64,000 nt of DNA, from contig NC_135549.1 in the NCBI RefSeq assembly GCF_964340395.1, forward strand, positions 32,959,832 to 33,023,831. Direction: 5' to 3'. The DNA comes from Glandiceps talaboti (Eukaryota; Hemichordata; Enteropneusta; Spengelidae). The translations under genes and the position numbers were made by a program. This document shows, piece after piece, positions 24,213-36,180 of the stretch. Each line of letters starts with the position of its first letter. The stretch's first letter is position 1. The notes beneath the pieces are model-generated. The model ran no database searches, was not told the origin of the DNA, and saw nothing but the letters and a program-made list of their open reading frames with translations.

Positions 24213-26039
24213 GGTTTTTTTGTTGGTTTTTTTTGGGGGAGGGGCTCCCAGAAATGTCCATGTTTCATATTAAAGTGGGCCATGAAGCAACCTAGCCTGA
24301 GTATTCATTCTCAGATTCACTATCCCCATAACTACAGCTTCTAACACAGTACTCATTCTCAGCTCGAGTCAACTTTAAGTGATGTATCGGTGCATTGCAT
24401 GTTGTCTAAATTAATTTCGACGAGGTAAAATGAAAGACTGTCGGAATTTACACATTTGTTTGATGACTGACTAGGTATTACCGTCATTGCTTTTAATTGA
24501 GCATCGAAAATCATCAAGTTGAATTGTTACTCAAAAAGTCATGCATGTGATAATGATAGATTTGGTGGATTATTACCCCATAACGGCAACTTAGAGCATT
24601 GATCACAACTGACGTGACAGGAGACGCCTACTTTTAGGTCTAGAAATAACCATTTCTGATAGTTTGGAGCTGTCCTCCCACACAATGCAATTTGCAAGGC
24701 AACTGCCATAATACATTATTAGGTAATAAAGTCCCTACAATTCAATTGTTTACAGACATTATTTGGCAAACTTTCCTTTTTTGCCATTATAGCCAACATT
24801 TCCAACATCGGCTATGGAAATCTGTCAATGTGACTTAGGATGAAATATAGGAATGGACATTCGATTTCGAAATGGTAGTTCTATTGATTACAGCTACAGC
24901 TGTTTGATCAAAGTTTATGTAACCTATTGATAATTCAGTGAAACCAGTAGGTAGTGAAAGTTAAAGTATCGTTGGCAATAATTGATTGGTAGTAATATCG
25001 TAACAGTGACTACATCGTACTCCACAATTTGATATTAACTATTCTGATAACCAAATTGACTAATTTACATCATTGCCAAAATAAACATTGTTATCATAAC
25101 TTACTGCTGTCTTGAGATTTGTCGGGCGGGAGGGGGGGGGTCGTCATGAAAACAAGAAGAAATCGAAAGGTGGACTCATTTCTACCTTCCGTGAGGAAGG
25201 TTGTATATTAGGGATGAAAATTCTGTCTCTCTCAGTCTATCTGTCTGTCTGTCTGTCTGTCTGTCTGTGAGAAAACGGCTGGCTCAATTGAAACGATATT
25301 TGGTGCACATATTCTTTACGGTAATGGCTAGAACTGGTAAGGTTTTGGTAAACATCCATAAATATTAACGAGCTATTTACATAGTCAATGGTTTTCGGTA
25401 ATTAGGCTATATCTTAAGAATACATGCTTCAAATTCAATACAATTTGGTACATACACTGACGATAACAAAGTGCATGTGCCATATAAAGTTTGATGATAT
25501 AGCCTGCAGTTGTAATAACTAATTTGCATAATTAATTAAGTAATTAGGCTATATCTTAAGAATGCACGCTTCAAATTCAATATAATTTTGTACATACTTC
25601 AATCAAAACTGAAAAGCTTGATGATGTAGCTTTTAGTTCTAATGCATAATTAATTATTTCAAGTAATTAGGTTATATATATATCTGTTACATTCCAACAG
25701 TTATTGTTTGTAGAAACGAAAATCTTACTGAATTCATTCAGTTTATATCTGGTTTTTACTATTTTGCAGGGGTTTGCTAGAATAGTACAGAACTCTGAAG
25801 GAGAATACCCCCCCCCCCGTAAATTAAAAGTTAATGCTCCGTACAGATATTTGAAACAATTCAATGCATTGAACAGATTATCACAACCGTCAATGTTGTT
25901 GTGTGTTTTCTTAACAGCTGACCAGTTAGCGACCAGATACAAGGGGAAAATTTCACTGTACGAGAGGCCACCGTGGAAACCATCTTCTAAGATTCCTCAC
26001 AACCTGTATCCACAACTACATATCCATCTAGATTCATGA
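22144..26039 (+). CDS. Gene B: three-exon gene, unknown protein (356 aa)
   Basis: Exons 22144-22722, 23590-23959 and 25918-26039 join in frame (phase 0, then phase 1; donors GAG|GTAAGA and ATG|GTACGT; acceptors AATACAG and TCTTAACAG), giving 356 residues and a TGA. ATG 22144 lies 10 nt after a good acceptor (CTTCTGCAG, 22133), so a non-coding first exon is likely. Residues 1-193 look helical and soluble, with no signal peptide or membrane segment. Residues 194-317 are basic and rich in Ser, Arg and Pro (SGSRSGSRPGSRP), probably disordered. The last 40 residues form a conserved tail (KPSSKIPHNLYPQLHIH) shared with gene A at 5541-6426. I do not recognise the family. The modular tail suggests a binding motif, but that is inference. 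Confidence 0.75.
23490..23514. repeat. (TA)n in gene B intron 1
   Basis: Short TA run at about 23490-23511, within the intron 22723-23589. Confidence 0.9.
24128..24236. repeat. T-rich (TTG)n tract in gene B intron 2
   Basis: Homopolymer T and TTG/TTTTG repeats generate spurious Phe/Val/Cys open frames on the plus strand and Thr/Lys frames on the minus strand. Confidence 0.95.
25185..25690. repeat. Dispersed repeat in gene B intron 2, with (TCTG)n and internal tandem
   Basis: Begins at CTTCCGTGAGGAAGG (palindromic), followed by a (TCTG)n run and a diverged tandem of about 145 bp. The phrase TAATTAGGCTATATCTTAAG occurs at about 25399 and 25543, with a decayed third start near 25664. Its layout (short head, TCTG microsatellite, tandem body) parallels the elements at 50851 and 54892, though the sequences differ. 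Confidence 0.65.
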
Positions 26040-26209
26040 AGTCGAAGACCTATAGCAGACACGAGATCTCGCGAGAAGCGCGTCAGCTTCTTACTAACAC
26101 TGTAACAGTACTTAACGTTTTAGTTTAGCTGAAAAACTTTTTTTTTTAAATGTTCCATGACTATCTGATGTCATTGTTTGACTTACTTTCTGAGACCATA
26201 TTTGCTGCA

Positions 26210-26215
26210 AATAAA
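26210..26215 (+). promoter_or_regulatory. Candidate polyadenylation signal of gene B
   Basis: AATAAA lies 171 nt downstream of the gene B stop codon. It is the first canonical hexamer seen in the 3' flank. Confidence 0.5.
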
Positions 26216-27183
26216 TAGTAGTCAATTAAGAGTTGTCAAATTTGAACAGTTGTCCTAAAACTTGTTACATCAGCTGAAACCGACATGTCTCTGACGCTAC
26301 ACATTTTATCGGAACTCGATATCTCCGAATGTACGTATTTTGTTTTCAATCGAAATGTGTATGTTAGAATACAGTATAGTTAAGTCGTACCCACTTTAGT
26401 TTAAATTTGAATTTGGAAAAATTTACAAAGTAAAGAATACACATGTAATATGAGTTTAGAATGAATCTGACTAGATTTTTAGTTTAAAGATAATATTTCG
26501 GAAAGATAAATATACTCGGAGTACTTGGAGAATAATTTAGTTTAAAAAATTTTCAGATGGATTTTTAATTGGATTAAAGCAACTCAATCTATTGTAAGTT
26601 AGATGTGTAGTAGGCAATACTTAACACGCTAATCCTGCATCACCATGCCAACAAAAGCTTCTTAATTATTTGAATCTTTAGTTATATTTTTTCTAATACC
26701 AACAAATTGTATTTATATTTTATATTTTATATTTTTTGACACTGACTTAATATTCAGAATCTATGCTACACTAACCTTTACCTTAACGAGTGGAATGGTA
26801 ACAATGTAATAAATGTTTGCCAAGAATTTTGCCACTTTTTATACACATATAATTGTAACATGATACCTTTTAGTAGACTTTACAAATGATTGTTGTTGCT
26901 TCGATTGAGCAGCCACATTGTTGAATCAGAAGCGAACTGGACCAACATATAAACATAGGATATAGTAACGAGTCTACTGCTGGTAGATTGTTCATCAGTG
27001 TAAATAGTAAGAAATGGAATTATTAAAATGTTTAAATATAAATAATTAAGCAAACAAGTAAAAATCTTGGAATAAAAGTATTTGAAGTGCCGGTTATAGG
27101 AGTAGTGTGATAAAGAACAGTGTCTGCTCATAAACATTTCATTGTCCACTCCATATACTGTATAACTAATATGTGTCATTTTT
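26216..27183. other. Intergenic, no feature recognised
   Basis: AT-rich, with no exon structure and only short A- and T-runs. Confidence 0.4.
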
Positions 27184-27345
27184 AATACAAATATAATACA
27201 CAGAGTAGATTATAGAAAGTATATACAAATATAATACACAGAGTAGATTATAGAAAGTATATACAAATATAATAGACAGTAGATTATAGAAAGTATATAC
27301 AAATATAATACACAGAGTAGATTATAGAAAGTATATACAAATACT
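27184..27345. repeat. ~38-bp minisatellite, 4 copies
   Basis: Units of ACAAATATAATACACAGAGT followed by AGATTATAGAAAGTATAT. One copy has a short deletion (AATAGACAG). Confidence 0.9.
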
Positions 27346-27409
27346 ATTTCAATTGGATGTTTTATTCTATTTATAGTGTTAATCTATTTTCAATACTTTA
27401 TGTTACAGA

Positions 27410-27895
27410 ATCTTTGCAATGTTACAGTACCAGTGCCTGATGTTATATAATCCTTGCAATGTAACAGGGTCTGATATTATAGAATCTTTGCAGTGTACCA
27501 GAATCTGATGGTAGAGAATCTTTGCAATGCACTATGGTTTGATATCATAAATTCCTTGCAATGTACCATGATTTGATAGTATACAATCCTTGCAATGTAC
27601 AAAGGTTTGATATCATAGAATCTTTGCAATGCACAAAGGTTTGATATCATAGAATCTTTGCAATGTACCATGGTTTGATATCATAGAATCTTTGCAATGT
27701 ACAAAGGTTTGATATCATAGAATCTTTGCAATGTACAAAGGTTTGATATCATAGAATCTTTGCAATGCACAAAGGTTTGATATCATAGAATCTTTGCAAT
27801 GTACCATGGTTTGATATCATAGAATCTTTGCAATGCACAAAGGTTTGATATCATAGAATCTTTGCAATGTACCATGGTTTGATATCATAGAACTT
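27410..27895. repeat. 34-bp minisatellite
   Basis: Roughly 14 copies of ATAGAATCTTTGCAATG plus TACCATGGTTTGATATC, or the CACAAAGG variant. They are regular at 34 bp from about 27580 and degenerate at the left end. The two unit types alternate. Confidence 0.93.
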
Positions 27896-28105
27896 TAAAT
27901 GTTTATAACATGACTGGATCTCAATCTTATCTTTTACTGTTAACATTAATGTCTAATTTCACTTTAATGTAGTATTGATTTTTATTACTTTAAATCCTTT
28001 ATTGTTTTTAAAATGTCAATAATAAATGTGACGTACGTAGTTTGTTGACTCTGTACAGTGTCATTGTCTGTATTGTGTGTTATGAGAGGGGATTCATGTC
28101 GGAGG

Positions 28106-28700
28106 TGTGGGGTGGGTAGAATCAGAATTACTTTATTCATCACTCTAGGGGAAATTAACACGAAAAATAAAAGCAATACAAAAGATAGCATTACGTATAT
28201 TACACAGGCATACTATAAACAACAGCACAGTACTAAAAGGACGACAGTGGTTGCTATTAAGAAATGAAATAGAGGATGGAACGAAAGATGATTTTAAACG
28301 ATTGGTTTTAGCTACTGGAGCACGGTATCTACCACTCTTTTGAAATATGATGGTCGTAGAATTCTGCATATTATGGATGGGAAGGGTCTTTCAGAACACT
28401 ATTAGCCTTAGACGTTATGTGTTTGTTATAGATAGAATCTATACTTTCACTTTGTTTACCGATAATTTGGCTACCCTTTTCGATAATCTTGTTTTGTCTC
28501 CCATCTCATGTCGGGACAAGTTACCTCCCCAACAGACAATACCAAAGGTGAGAGCACTGCAAACAACTGCATTAAAAAACACTCCTAAAAGATCGTGACT
28601 AACACCAAATGACCTTAGTTTCCTTAGGCAGTACAGACGAGTGTTAGCTTTCTTAATAATGAAATTGGTATTCTCAATCTCAACCCATTTTAGTTTAGGG
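28106..28700 (-). mobile_element. L2/CR1-like LINE, 3'-terminal fragment
   Basis: On the minus strand, translation gives the end of a non-LTR reverse transcriptase with typical wording: a VCWGG segment followed, past a stop, by a DPSHPL...SGRYRAP..KTNRLKSSFVPSSISFLN tail. It ends with a 3' terminus reading GTAATTCTGATTC at about 28119. In-frame stops and truncation at both ends show it is dead. Clade is judged from the tail wording only. Confidence 0.7.
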
Positions 28701-29282
28701 AGTGATCAGTTTTTACGGCCAGGGGTGGGCCGATGACTTTTTGTTTATGTTGTACTTAAAAGTAGTGAAACCCCCCCCCCCTGCAATTCATCCACAAAAC
28801 AATCCAAACCCCCCCCCTCTGACAAATAAAAAAACCACAATGACACCCCCCCCCCCCCATCTGTTGATGAGAAACACTCTTTTTGTTTTTGCAAAAGACA
28901 CTCTATTATCAAAGCATAATACCGCACACTGCATAGTTAATTTTACATGTTACATTTTCAGTAATTTTAAGTGTATCTGGTAAATTGCTAACCAAAATCC
29001 ATTGTTTCACATGTATAAAGCTCTTTAGATAGGAACCCTATGAGAAATATGATTGTCTGTTCACGGACATATAAAATAATCATAGTTTAGTTAACCAAAA
29101 GTTCTAGGATATCTCTTAGATTGAGTGAACTATTAATATTGATTAATTCAGCTAATTATCAAGTACAATATCATAAATGTAGTTAATATACTTGTAAACC
29201 CATGTCAATAACTGTCACACATATGGATGTACTTGCATCATATAATGAATTGTTTGCATTATATAAAGATCTGTTTTTTCAG
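28701..29282. other. C-run-rich DNA and unique sequence
   Basis: Three C-homopolymer tracts (about 28770-28783, 28809-28818 and 28844-28858) resemble the G/C-run subterminal sequences of the TAA-type elements in this window. No inverted termini were found around them. No gene is seen. Confidence 0.4.
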
Positions 29283-30088
29283 GTAAGTAGTAAACCAGTC
29301 AATAGTATTGTTATTACACTTGTAAGTAGTAAACCAGTCAATAGTATTGTTATTACACTTGTAAGTAGTAAACCAGTCAATAGTATTGTTATTACACTTG
29401 TAAGTAGTAAACCAGTCAATAGTATTGTTATTACACTTGTAAGTAGTAAACCAGTCAATAGTATTGTTATTACACTTGTAAGTAGTAAACCAGTCAATAG
29501 TATTGTTATTACACTTGTGAGTAGTAAACCAGTCATTAGTATTGTTATTACACTTGTGAGTAGTAAACCAGTCAATAGTATTATTATTACACTTGTAAGT
29601 AGTAAACCAGTCAATAGTATTGTTATTACACTTGTAAGTAGTAAACCAGTCAATAGTATTGTTATTACACTTGTGAGTAGTAAACCAGTCAATAGTATTG
29701 TTATTACACTTGTGAGTAGTAAACCAGTCATTAGTATTGTTATTACACTTGTAAGTAGTAAACCAGTCAATAGTATTGTTATTACACTTGTGAGTAGTAA
29801 ACCAGTCAATAGTATTGTTATTACACTTGTGAGTAGTAAACCAGTCAATAGTATTGTTATTACACTTGTAAGTAGTAAACCAGTCAATAGTAATGTTATT
29901 ACACTTGTAAGTAGTAAACCAGTCAATAATAATAATAATGTTGGTTTCTTATATAGCGCTTTCCCACTCCGTGCTCAAAGCGCTGTATAGTATTGTTATT
30001 ACACTTGTAAGTAGTAAACCAGTCAATAGTATTGTTATTACACTTGTAAGTAGTAAGCCAGTCAATAGTATTGTTATTACACTTGTAC
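29283..30088. repeat. 39-bp minisatellite, a splice-donor consensus per unit
   Basis: About 19 copies of a 39-bp unit starting GTAAGTAGTAAACCAGTCAA (some GTGAGT), with the last copies after a 60-bp insertion at about 29925-29987. Because 39 is divisible by 3, long open frames exist on both strands (13-residue period, VSSKPVNSIVITL on plus). These are repeat artefacts unless transcripts prove otherwise. Confidence 0.95.
29925..29987. other. Short dispersed-repeat insertion in the 39-bp array
   Basis: AATAATAATAATGTTGG leads into TATAGCGCTTTCCCACTC and CAAAGCGCTGTATAG, with AGCGCT at both ends. It looks like a fragment of an interspersed repeat whose 3' tail is (AAT)n. Confidence 0.45.
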
Positions 30089-30094
30089 ATTATT

Positions 30095-30870
30095 AACTTG
30101 CATATTAGTAAGTCTAGGTCGATCATGTCAAATGCCTTCCTCAGGTCAAGGAAAACAGTTCCATTTAGTTGACCTTTGTCCATGTGGTTCGTCCACACGT
30201 TGACCATTCGGTTTAGGGCTGTTTTACGAGTGGAAACCACGAAATCCCGATTGTGCCTCATGGAGTAAATTATTTTCCGTAAGAAATGAGTAAAATGTTT
30301 TGTGGACGTGTCATTCTAAGATCTTACTTAGAGTACACAAGACGGATATTGGGCTATAATTACATTTATATCATTAAGACTCCCACCTTTATGTACAGGG
30401 GTCACACGTGCAGTTTTCCATACTTTGGGGAATTTTCCAGATGTAATACTTAAGTTCATGATTTTAATAATGGAGGGAGTAATTACAGGGGCTGAAAGTC
30501 GTAAAAGTCTAACACTTATGTTGTCGGTTCCTGTGGCCTTTCCATTGTCCAAGTTGAAACATTGGTTCAGGACAAATTCAGTTTGTATTTGGGGTATAAA
30601 AAATTGAACATCTGCGTTCACCCTCGATGAAATATACTGTTCCAGTTTCTCATTTACATATCGATGATCGTTAGATTCTGGTAAATAATTTTGCATAATA
30701 GTTGAAAAGTAGTTGTTAAGCGAGTTTGCAATGTCTTTTGGATCAGTAAGAATCCGGTTTCCATCTTTAAGATTATTTGGAGCTGTTTTTGATGTTTTTG
30801 GTGCCATCTCAAGGAGGTAGCGCCATATTTTTCTACCGTTACCATGGTTACGTGTTTCATACTTAGATTT
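30095..30870 (-). mobile_element. CR1-like LINE reverse-transcriptase fragment
   Basis: The minus strand encodes, in pieces, the start of an RT domain: KATGTDNISVRLLRL, SGKFPKVWKTARVTPVHKGG, then FLDLRKAFDMIDLDLL. These match the GLDDIS, WKSAKVTPLFKKG and LLDFRKAFDLVNHD blocks of the LINE at 56206. Frameshifts separate the blocks, and the fragment stops at the 39-bp minisatellite, before the YADD motif. It is a dead copy. Confidence 0.8.
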
Positions 30871-32060
30871 TAATCATCGTCTAAACTGGGATCTTTCTGA
30901 AGGCTTTTGTAAATAAATGTAGGTACGACCTCAGACCATTATTGAAAACAGATATGGAGGGTCTAGTCTATGCAACGCAGCGATTTCCACTGTAGTTAGG
31001 TACATTGTACTAAGTACTGGAATATATCAAACAGTGGTCTGCGGTATGACGTAGACGTTGACAGAGTATATCGCCCCCAACGACCTCATATCCGTACTTA
31101 TAAAGTATAGATTAAATAATATACTGATATAGTTTATTTTATTTGAGGTAAAACAATGTAAAATTATATCATCTAGTGTCAACAAAACATTAAATATGTA
31201 TAAAACACTATAATACTTTATTCCTAAGCTATTGGCAATGCTATTATCATTAACACTTGAAATATTCTTGTTTTGGATAATTTCATAATGTTATATCTTA
31301 CATTTGAATGGCAAGGTTTGAAATGACTTCTAGCTTCAGCTTGAGCTGTATTGTTTCAATCATTTAGAAAATGGCTTTCACCACAGATATCTTAATCATT
31401 ACACAAATGGCATAGTGTTTTCTTCTGGGATTTGCCTTGGTATCTTAATCATTTGATTGTGTGCTGAGATCCCGAGTTTAGTAACGCTGATTCTGTGCCA
31501 AGCTTTACTTACTGGTTCTAGATAGGTCTGATTAATGATTTGACATAATAACGACAAAAAACATTTTTAATTGACCACAAAGATTCAAGTTGTTCCATCA
31601 GCATGACTGAGTTCAGTACCTCACTCAGCTTATTCACGACTTTATTTGTCCACGTCACCTGTTACTATGACATCACCTGTTACTATGAGAAGAAAACACA
31701 GTGTACTAGGTATAATATATTCCTCATTTCCTAATCGTTTTTGATAGTTTAACATTTGTTTACAGATTTATGTGATGACATGGTAGTTTCCTAATTAAGC
31801 TTTGAAGGCAATATTTACTGTCTTAAGTAGGTTTCCAGGCTTTACTATCAAGTGACAATGAAGTATATTCAAATAATGAATATTAACTATAGTTTCACTA
31901 TGTACGAAGTACAGCATTAGTTTTGCAAAGTACATTTGTTCATATTTGCATTATTTCATGACACGGTGTAATAATTTGGATTGCTATTACTATATCCTAT
32001 ATGGACAAACATACACAGAGAAAAATATTATTCGCTTGCTACATTTTCGTTCAAATATTT
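30871..32060. other. Intergenic, no feature recognised
   Basis: The motif CACCTGTTACTATGA is repeated at about 31657 and 31673. There is no credible exon. Confidence 0.4.
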
Positions 32061-32062
32061 CT

Positions 32063-32080
32063 CTCTCTCTCACTCACTCA

Positions 32081-32125
<45 letters not shown>

Positions 32126-32198
32126 CCTGGCTGAGTGAGTGAGTGAGTGAGTGCGTGCGTGCGTGCGTGCGTGCGTGAGTGAGTGAGTGAGTGAGTGA

Positions 32199-32251
<53 letters not shown>

Positions 32252-32285
32252 TGACTGACCGACTGAATGAGTGAGTGATTGACTG
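32063..32285. repeat. Mirror-arranged (AC)n ... (GT)n microsatellite
   Basis: The order is (TC)n, (ACTC)n, (AC)n, a short spacer GAGCCTGGC, (TGAG)n, (TGCG)n, (TGAG)n, (GT)n, (GACT). The left AC and right GT blocks are complementary and could fold on each other. Open frames here are artefacts. Confidence 0.93.
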
Positions 32286-34144
32286 ACAAACCCTTTATCA
32301 TGACTATAGTAATGATAGATCAGGTGTACTGAATAGGACATCGAACATCGCAAATAATGAATCAGCAAAACTGATAATCTACGTATACTGTTTGCTGACG
32401 TTCATGAAAACAATCACATATATCTAGTATTTGTACCTTGATTCTGGGTATTACTGAGTCTGTCAGTGATGGCCGGGACAACCAACAACATACTGGTGTC
32501 CTTACAATGGCTGCAAATATGTACAATACTGCCAACAAATATTAGCAATTATACATAAAGCACTGACCCATACAGACCATCTACGACAACGGGAAGACAT
32601 AGCTGCAATACAATGCCTGATAACTATCAATTTAGTACACGATATATATGTTTAAGTTGTATATATAATGTACGTTCGTTGGATATACAAAGTTAGGTAT
32701 TGTAATGGTATTAGTACCAATACCAAACTCATTTTGATAGTCTTTAGATTTCAGCATACAGAATGTTGTTCTTTTTCCCAATGCCTTAGGTAGTCTGACT
32801 ACAATGCGTTTATGTATTTACTAGGTTAATAGTGAATATTTGATTGTAAGATTCATGTACCATCTGGGCCACTAACAGAGTACACGACAATTTATATCAA
32901 AAGGAGAATGGTTTATTTACACAGTTTACAATGTGCTATCTGTAGAGTTTACTTAGTACTTCATACTGCCAATCAATTCCGATGTAAACTGTCTGACCCA
33001 TTTACGTTAGATGCCACTGCATAGAATAGCTATACTGTACCGGTTTATAAATACAACTACACACTCATTATAGAATAGTATATTATCCATTGTACTAAAG
33101 ATGCCCACATCATGAGTTGGCAAACATATTATATAGCCATGGATCACTGATCATTTTGAAAGTCGTTGTATGTTGTATATTAATAATGGAAAGCAACCCT
33201 CAAAAATACACAATAGCTGGTATCTTGGGTGCACAGAAGGCTTTGGAAAAACAACTTCACATCATCTACAATAACATATTTTTATCCAGTGTCTGTGATT
33301 ATACATTTATTTCTTGTAGCATTTTACAAATACATGTATACAGTTATTTAGTCTTGTAGCATTTTACAAATACAAGTGTACAACTTTATACTTTCAATCT
33401 TATTATATGTTATAAGGCCGGATTTAGCAAATAAACAACGACGAGAACGAGAAGAATAAGGCAAAGGATATGAGGAAAAAATTTGGGGAGGCACAGAAAA
33501 TTGAGGTAGCGAAGAGGAGGGGGCTTGAATATTATGATAGCTTGAAAGTGGGTGTACTTGAAATTTGTTTTCTTGATTTGTGACTCTTTGAGCCGATTTA
33601 TCCCCCAGGAGTTGTCGTTTACCTTAAGTACGTTTGCAAAATTTGGGGTGACTTCTATGCCTCAAGAAAGTCAATATTTAAATGTTAGGCAGGTGACAGC
33701 CGAGAGAATGCATAATTATGCGTATTGTGTCAGACTTGAATCTGAAAACAGTGATTTACCTCGGCATCTGAATGCGATGTACGTTAATTAGACGAACAAG
33801 TGCCGCCAATATTTTCCAATGACCGCACAACTAATGTATGTGGGCTTTTACAACTATGAAAGAACATAATTTATGAATATAGTTGATCAATTTGATAGAT
33901 AAAATGACTTAAACGGAATTTGTCATTCTGGGTAAGGATCGTCTACCAAGACATATTTCAACGTTCAATGCTAAAAACTTTGAACTACTCGTGTCTTACT
34001 CGTGTCTTACAACCTGTGCGTAAGTCAAATGTAAGAACACTAGGTTCAGAATAGTAAAGGGTTGACTCTTCAGTGACACAAGAAGATAGCCATTCACAAG
34101 TATCAAGTATTATTCAGGCTGTTAGAGTTATCGACTATGTCATT
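32286..34144. other. Intergenic, no feature recognised
   Basis: Open frames at 33117-33359 and 33552-33791 were examined. They have no recognisable motifs, and splice sites or repeats do not support them. Confidence 0.35.
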
Positions 34145-34145
34145 T

Positions 34146-34535
34146 TTATTTAGTATATTCCTGAAGCTGATCATTACCTATTACCTTTTCACTGAAGTAT
34201 TAAAGTGCTCAGGGGAGAGGAACCATCTCAGAACAGTTTTCGTTTATATTAACTTTAATGACATAGTGCGACTAAGTGCATGAAGCACAAAAAACTTACT
34301 GATTTCAGACATCAACAAAAGATTACACGTACTTGGTATTTTATTTAGTATATTCCTGAAGCTGATCATTACCTATTACCTTTTCACTGAAGTATTAAAG
34401 TGCTCAGGGGAGAGGAACCATCTCAGAACAGTTTTCGTTTATATTAACTTTAATGACATAGTGCGACTAAGTGCATGAAGCACAAAAAACTTACTGATTT
34501 CAGACATCAACAAAAGATTACACGTACTTGGTATG
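34146..34535. repeat. Two identical 195-bp tandem copies
   Basis: The block beginning TAGTATATTCCTGAAGCTG at 34151 recurs at 34346 with no difference noticed over its length. It is either a very recent tandem duplication or an assembly artefact. Confidence 0.93.
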
Positions 34536-34624
34536 ACGAGGAATGTCACGTTATGAAATAGTCAAGTTAGACCTGCTCAGAGTCTGTCCCATGGACTCCT
34601 TGGGGCGTACAGCTATGTCAGTAT

Positions 34625-34812
<188 letters not shown>

Positions 34813-35254
34813 ATAATAAGTCTACTTTCTCTCTACCTGTCTACTAGTACTTACTTACTAACTATACCCAGTACATTCATATGCGGATTGATTGAAATAT
34901 TAATAACTTGGTTAATTGTTCAATTAATTAGTATATTCATCAATTTAATTAATACTTGTTAAATCTACTTTCGCTTGACGTGACGATTTTGCATTCTTGG
35001 ATTTCTTTATTTAGATAACCCATTTTTTCGTGTCGAAGGAAGGATCCTCCTTTAATAATGTAATTTTTATTACGAATTTCGGCAATTTTGTTACATCTTT
35101 TTTATAAAATTGATTACAAATATCGGCAATTTTTATTACATTTGTCGTTCATAGAAATTATTACAAATTTCCCCAATTATTACAAATGTCGGTTTTATTA
35201 CATGAAAAACGTGATTTTTATTACAAATGTCGGCAGTTATTACAAATGTCGGTT

Positions 35255-35755
35255 GTACATAACGCCCCCAAGGGTCTGTGGTACTATACTATACAAAATA
35301 ATTTATGCGTACCTACCGTGAAAACATTCTATGGTAAACAGTCAATGACATACACAGGTGCAGTTACATGGAATTCAATACAACACAGCACAAGAAATGA
35401 ACCACGAAGGCAGCGATTCAAATCATCACTATGTAAAGATTTACTAAAAGAGTATGTAATATAACATTGTACAGTTCTAATGTAATATATGACTTCTTTT
35501 CATTATGGCACTCGTATACTAGTATATAGGGGGGGTGGTGAGGGGAGGGGGTTAAGGGTAGAGCTACTTTTTGTATATTTATTTGCCCTCTAAACTTGTA
35601 CCATTATTTACTTTGGCCAGGAGTCAGACACGATTAGCATAGCTATTTTCTGACTCCTGTTATCCGATCTAGTTTGCTTTTCCTGTATTTACGTTTGTAT
35701 TGTACTTATTTTTGATCGGGTAATAAAATATATATCATATCATATCATATCATAT
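35255..35755 (+). mobile_element. LINE 3' end with (ATATC)n tail
   Basis: A short frame ends with the typical C-terminus of CR1/Jockey-group RT proteins: TVKTFYGKQSMTYTGAVTWN followed, after SIQHSTRNEPRRQ, by RFKSSLCKDLLKEYVI and a stop (about 35462). A roughly 290-bp 3' untranslated region with a G-run follows and ends in (ATATC)n at about 35728-35753. It is 5' truncated. Confidence 0.7.
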
Positions 35756-35849
35756 CTTACTAGCGACCTCTTAGCGCTTTTCATAATATAAAATCAACCG
35801 ATAGTTTGAATAATTATGAAGCTCAGAAAAATCATACTAGTCTCTTACA

Positions 35850-36180
35850 ATTCAGAGAAAAGCATTTTTTGGTGTTGATTTGGATAAAAGAAAACTGCTA
35901 ACTGCTGCTAAGCAGTCAAATTCCAAAGATTTCTGGGCTATGCGAGAACCAAATCAACATGGTCCATCCGGTAATATACCGCTAGGAGACGGTTTAATTT
36001 CTTTTCATAGCTTTTTCCGATTCTAATGCTCAATTTTCGTCAATCAGTGATAATTTCTATGAAGAAGTAAAGGTATGTTAAGAAGGTATAGACGCCTGAC
36101 TTCGACATTGACCTCGACACTGAGTTAGACCGTTCTATTCATCGTTTGAAAACTGTCAAGGCCCGGATTGCACTAATTTT
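35850..36180 (+). mobile_element. LINE fragment, endonuclease-RT linker region
   Basis: Broken frames give AKQSNSKDFWAMREPNQHGP and SGNIPLGDGLISF, then LDTELDRSIHRLKTVKARI. This is the standard linker wording just before the RT domain in CR1/RTE-like LINEs (KxFWxLI...ELxxAIxxLKxGKAxG). Orientation is plus, truncated on both sides. Confidence 0.6.

Noticed and set aside
24056-24344. Phe/Cys/Val-rich plus-strand frames that look membrane-like
   Set aside because: Produced by poly-T and (TTG)n inside gene B intron 2.
29202-29990. 262-residue ORF with 13-residue repeats (VSSKPVNSIVITL)
   Set aside because: A 39-bp minisatellite without stops. The opposite strand is equally open, and no start context or other evidence supports translation.
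33117-33791. Two short open frames in the 33-kb region
   Set aside because: No recognisable domain, splice support or repeat homology; lengths are within chance expectation.
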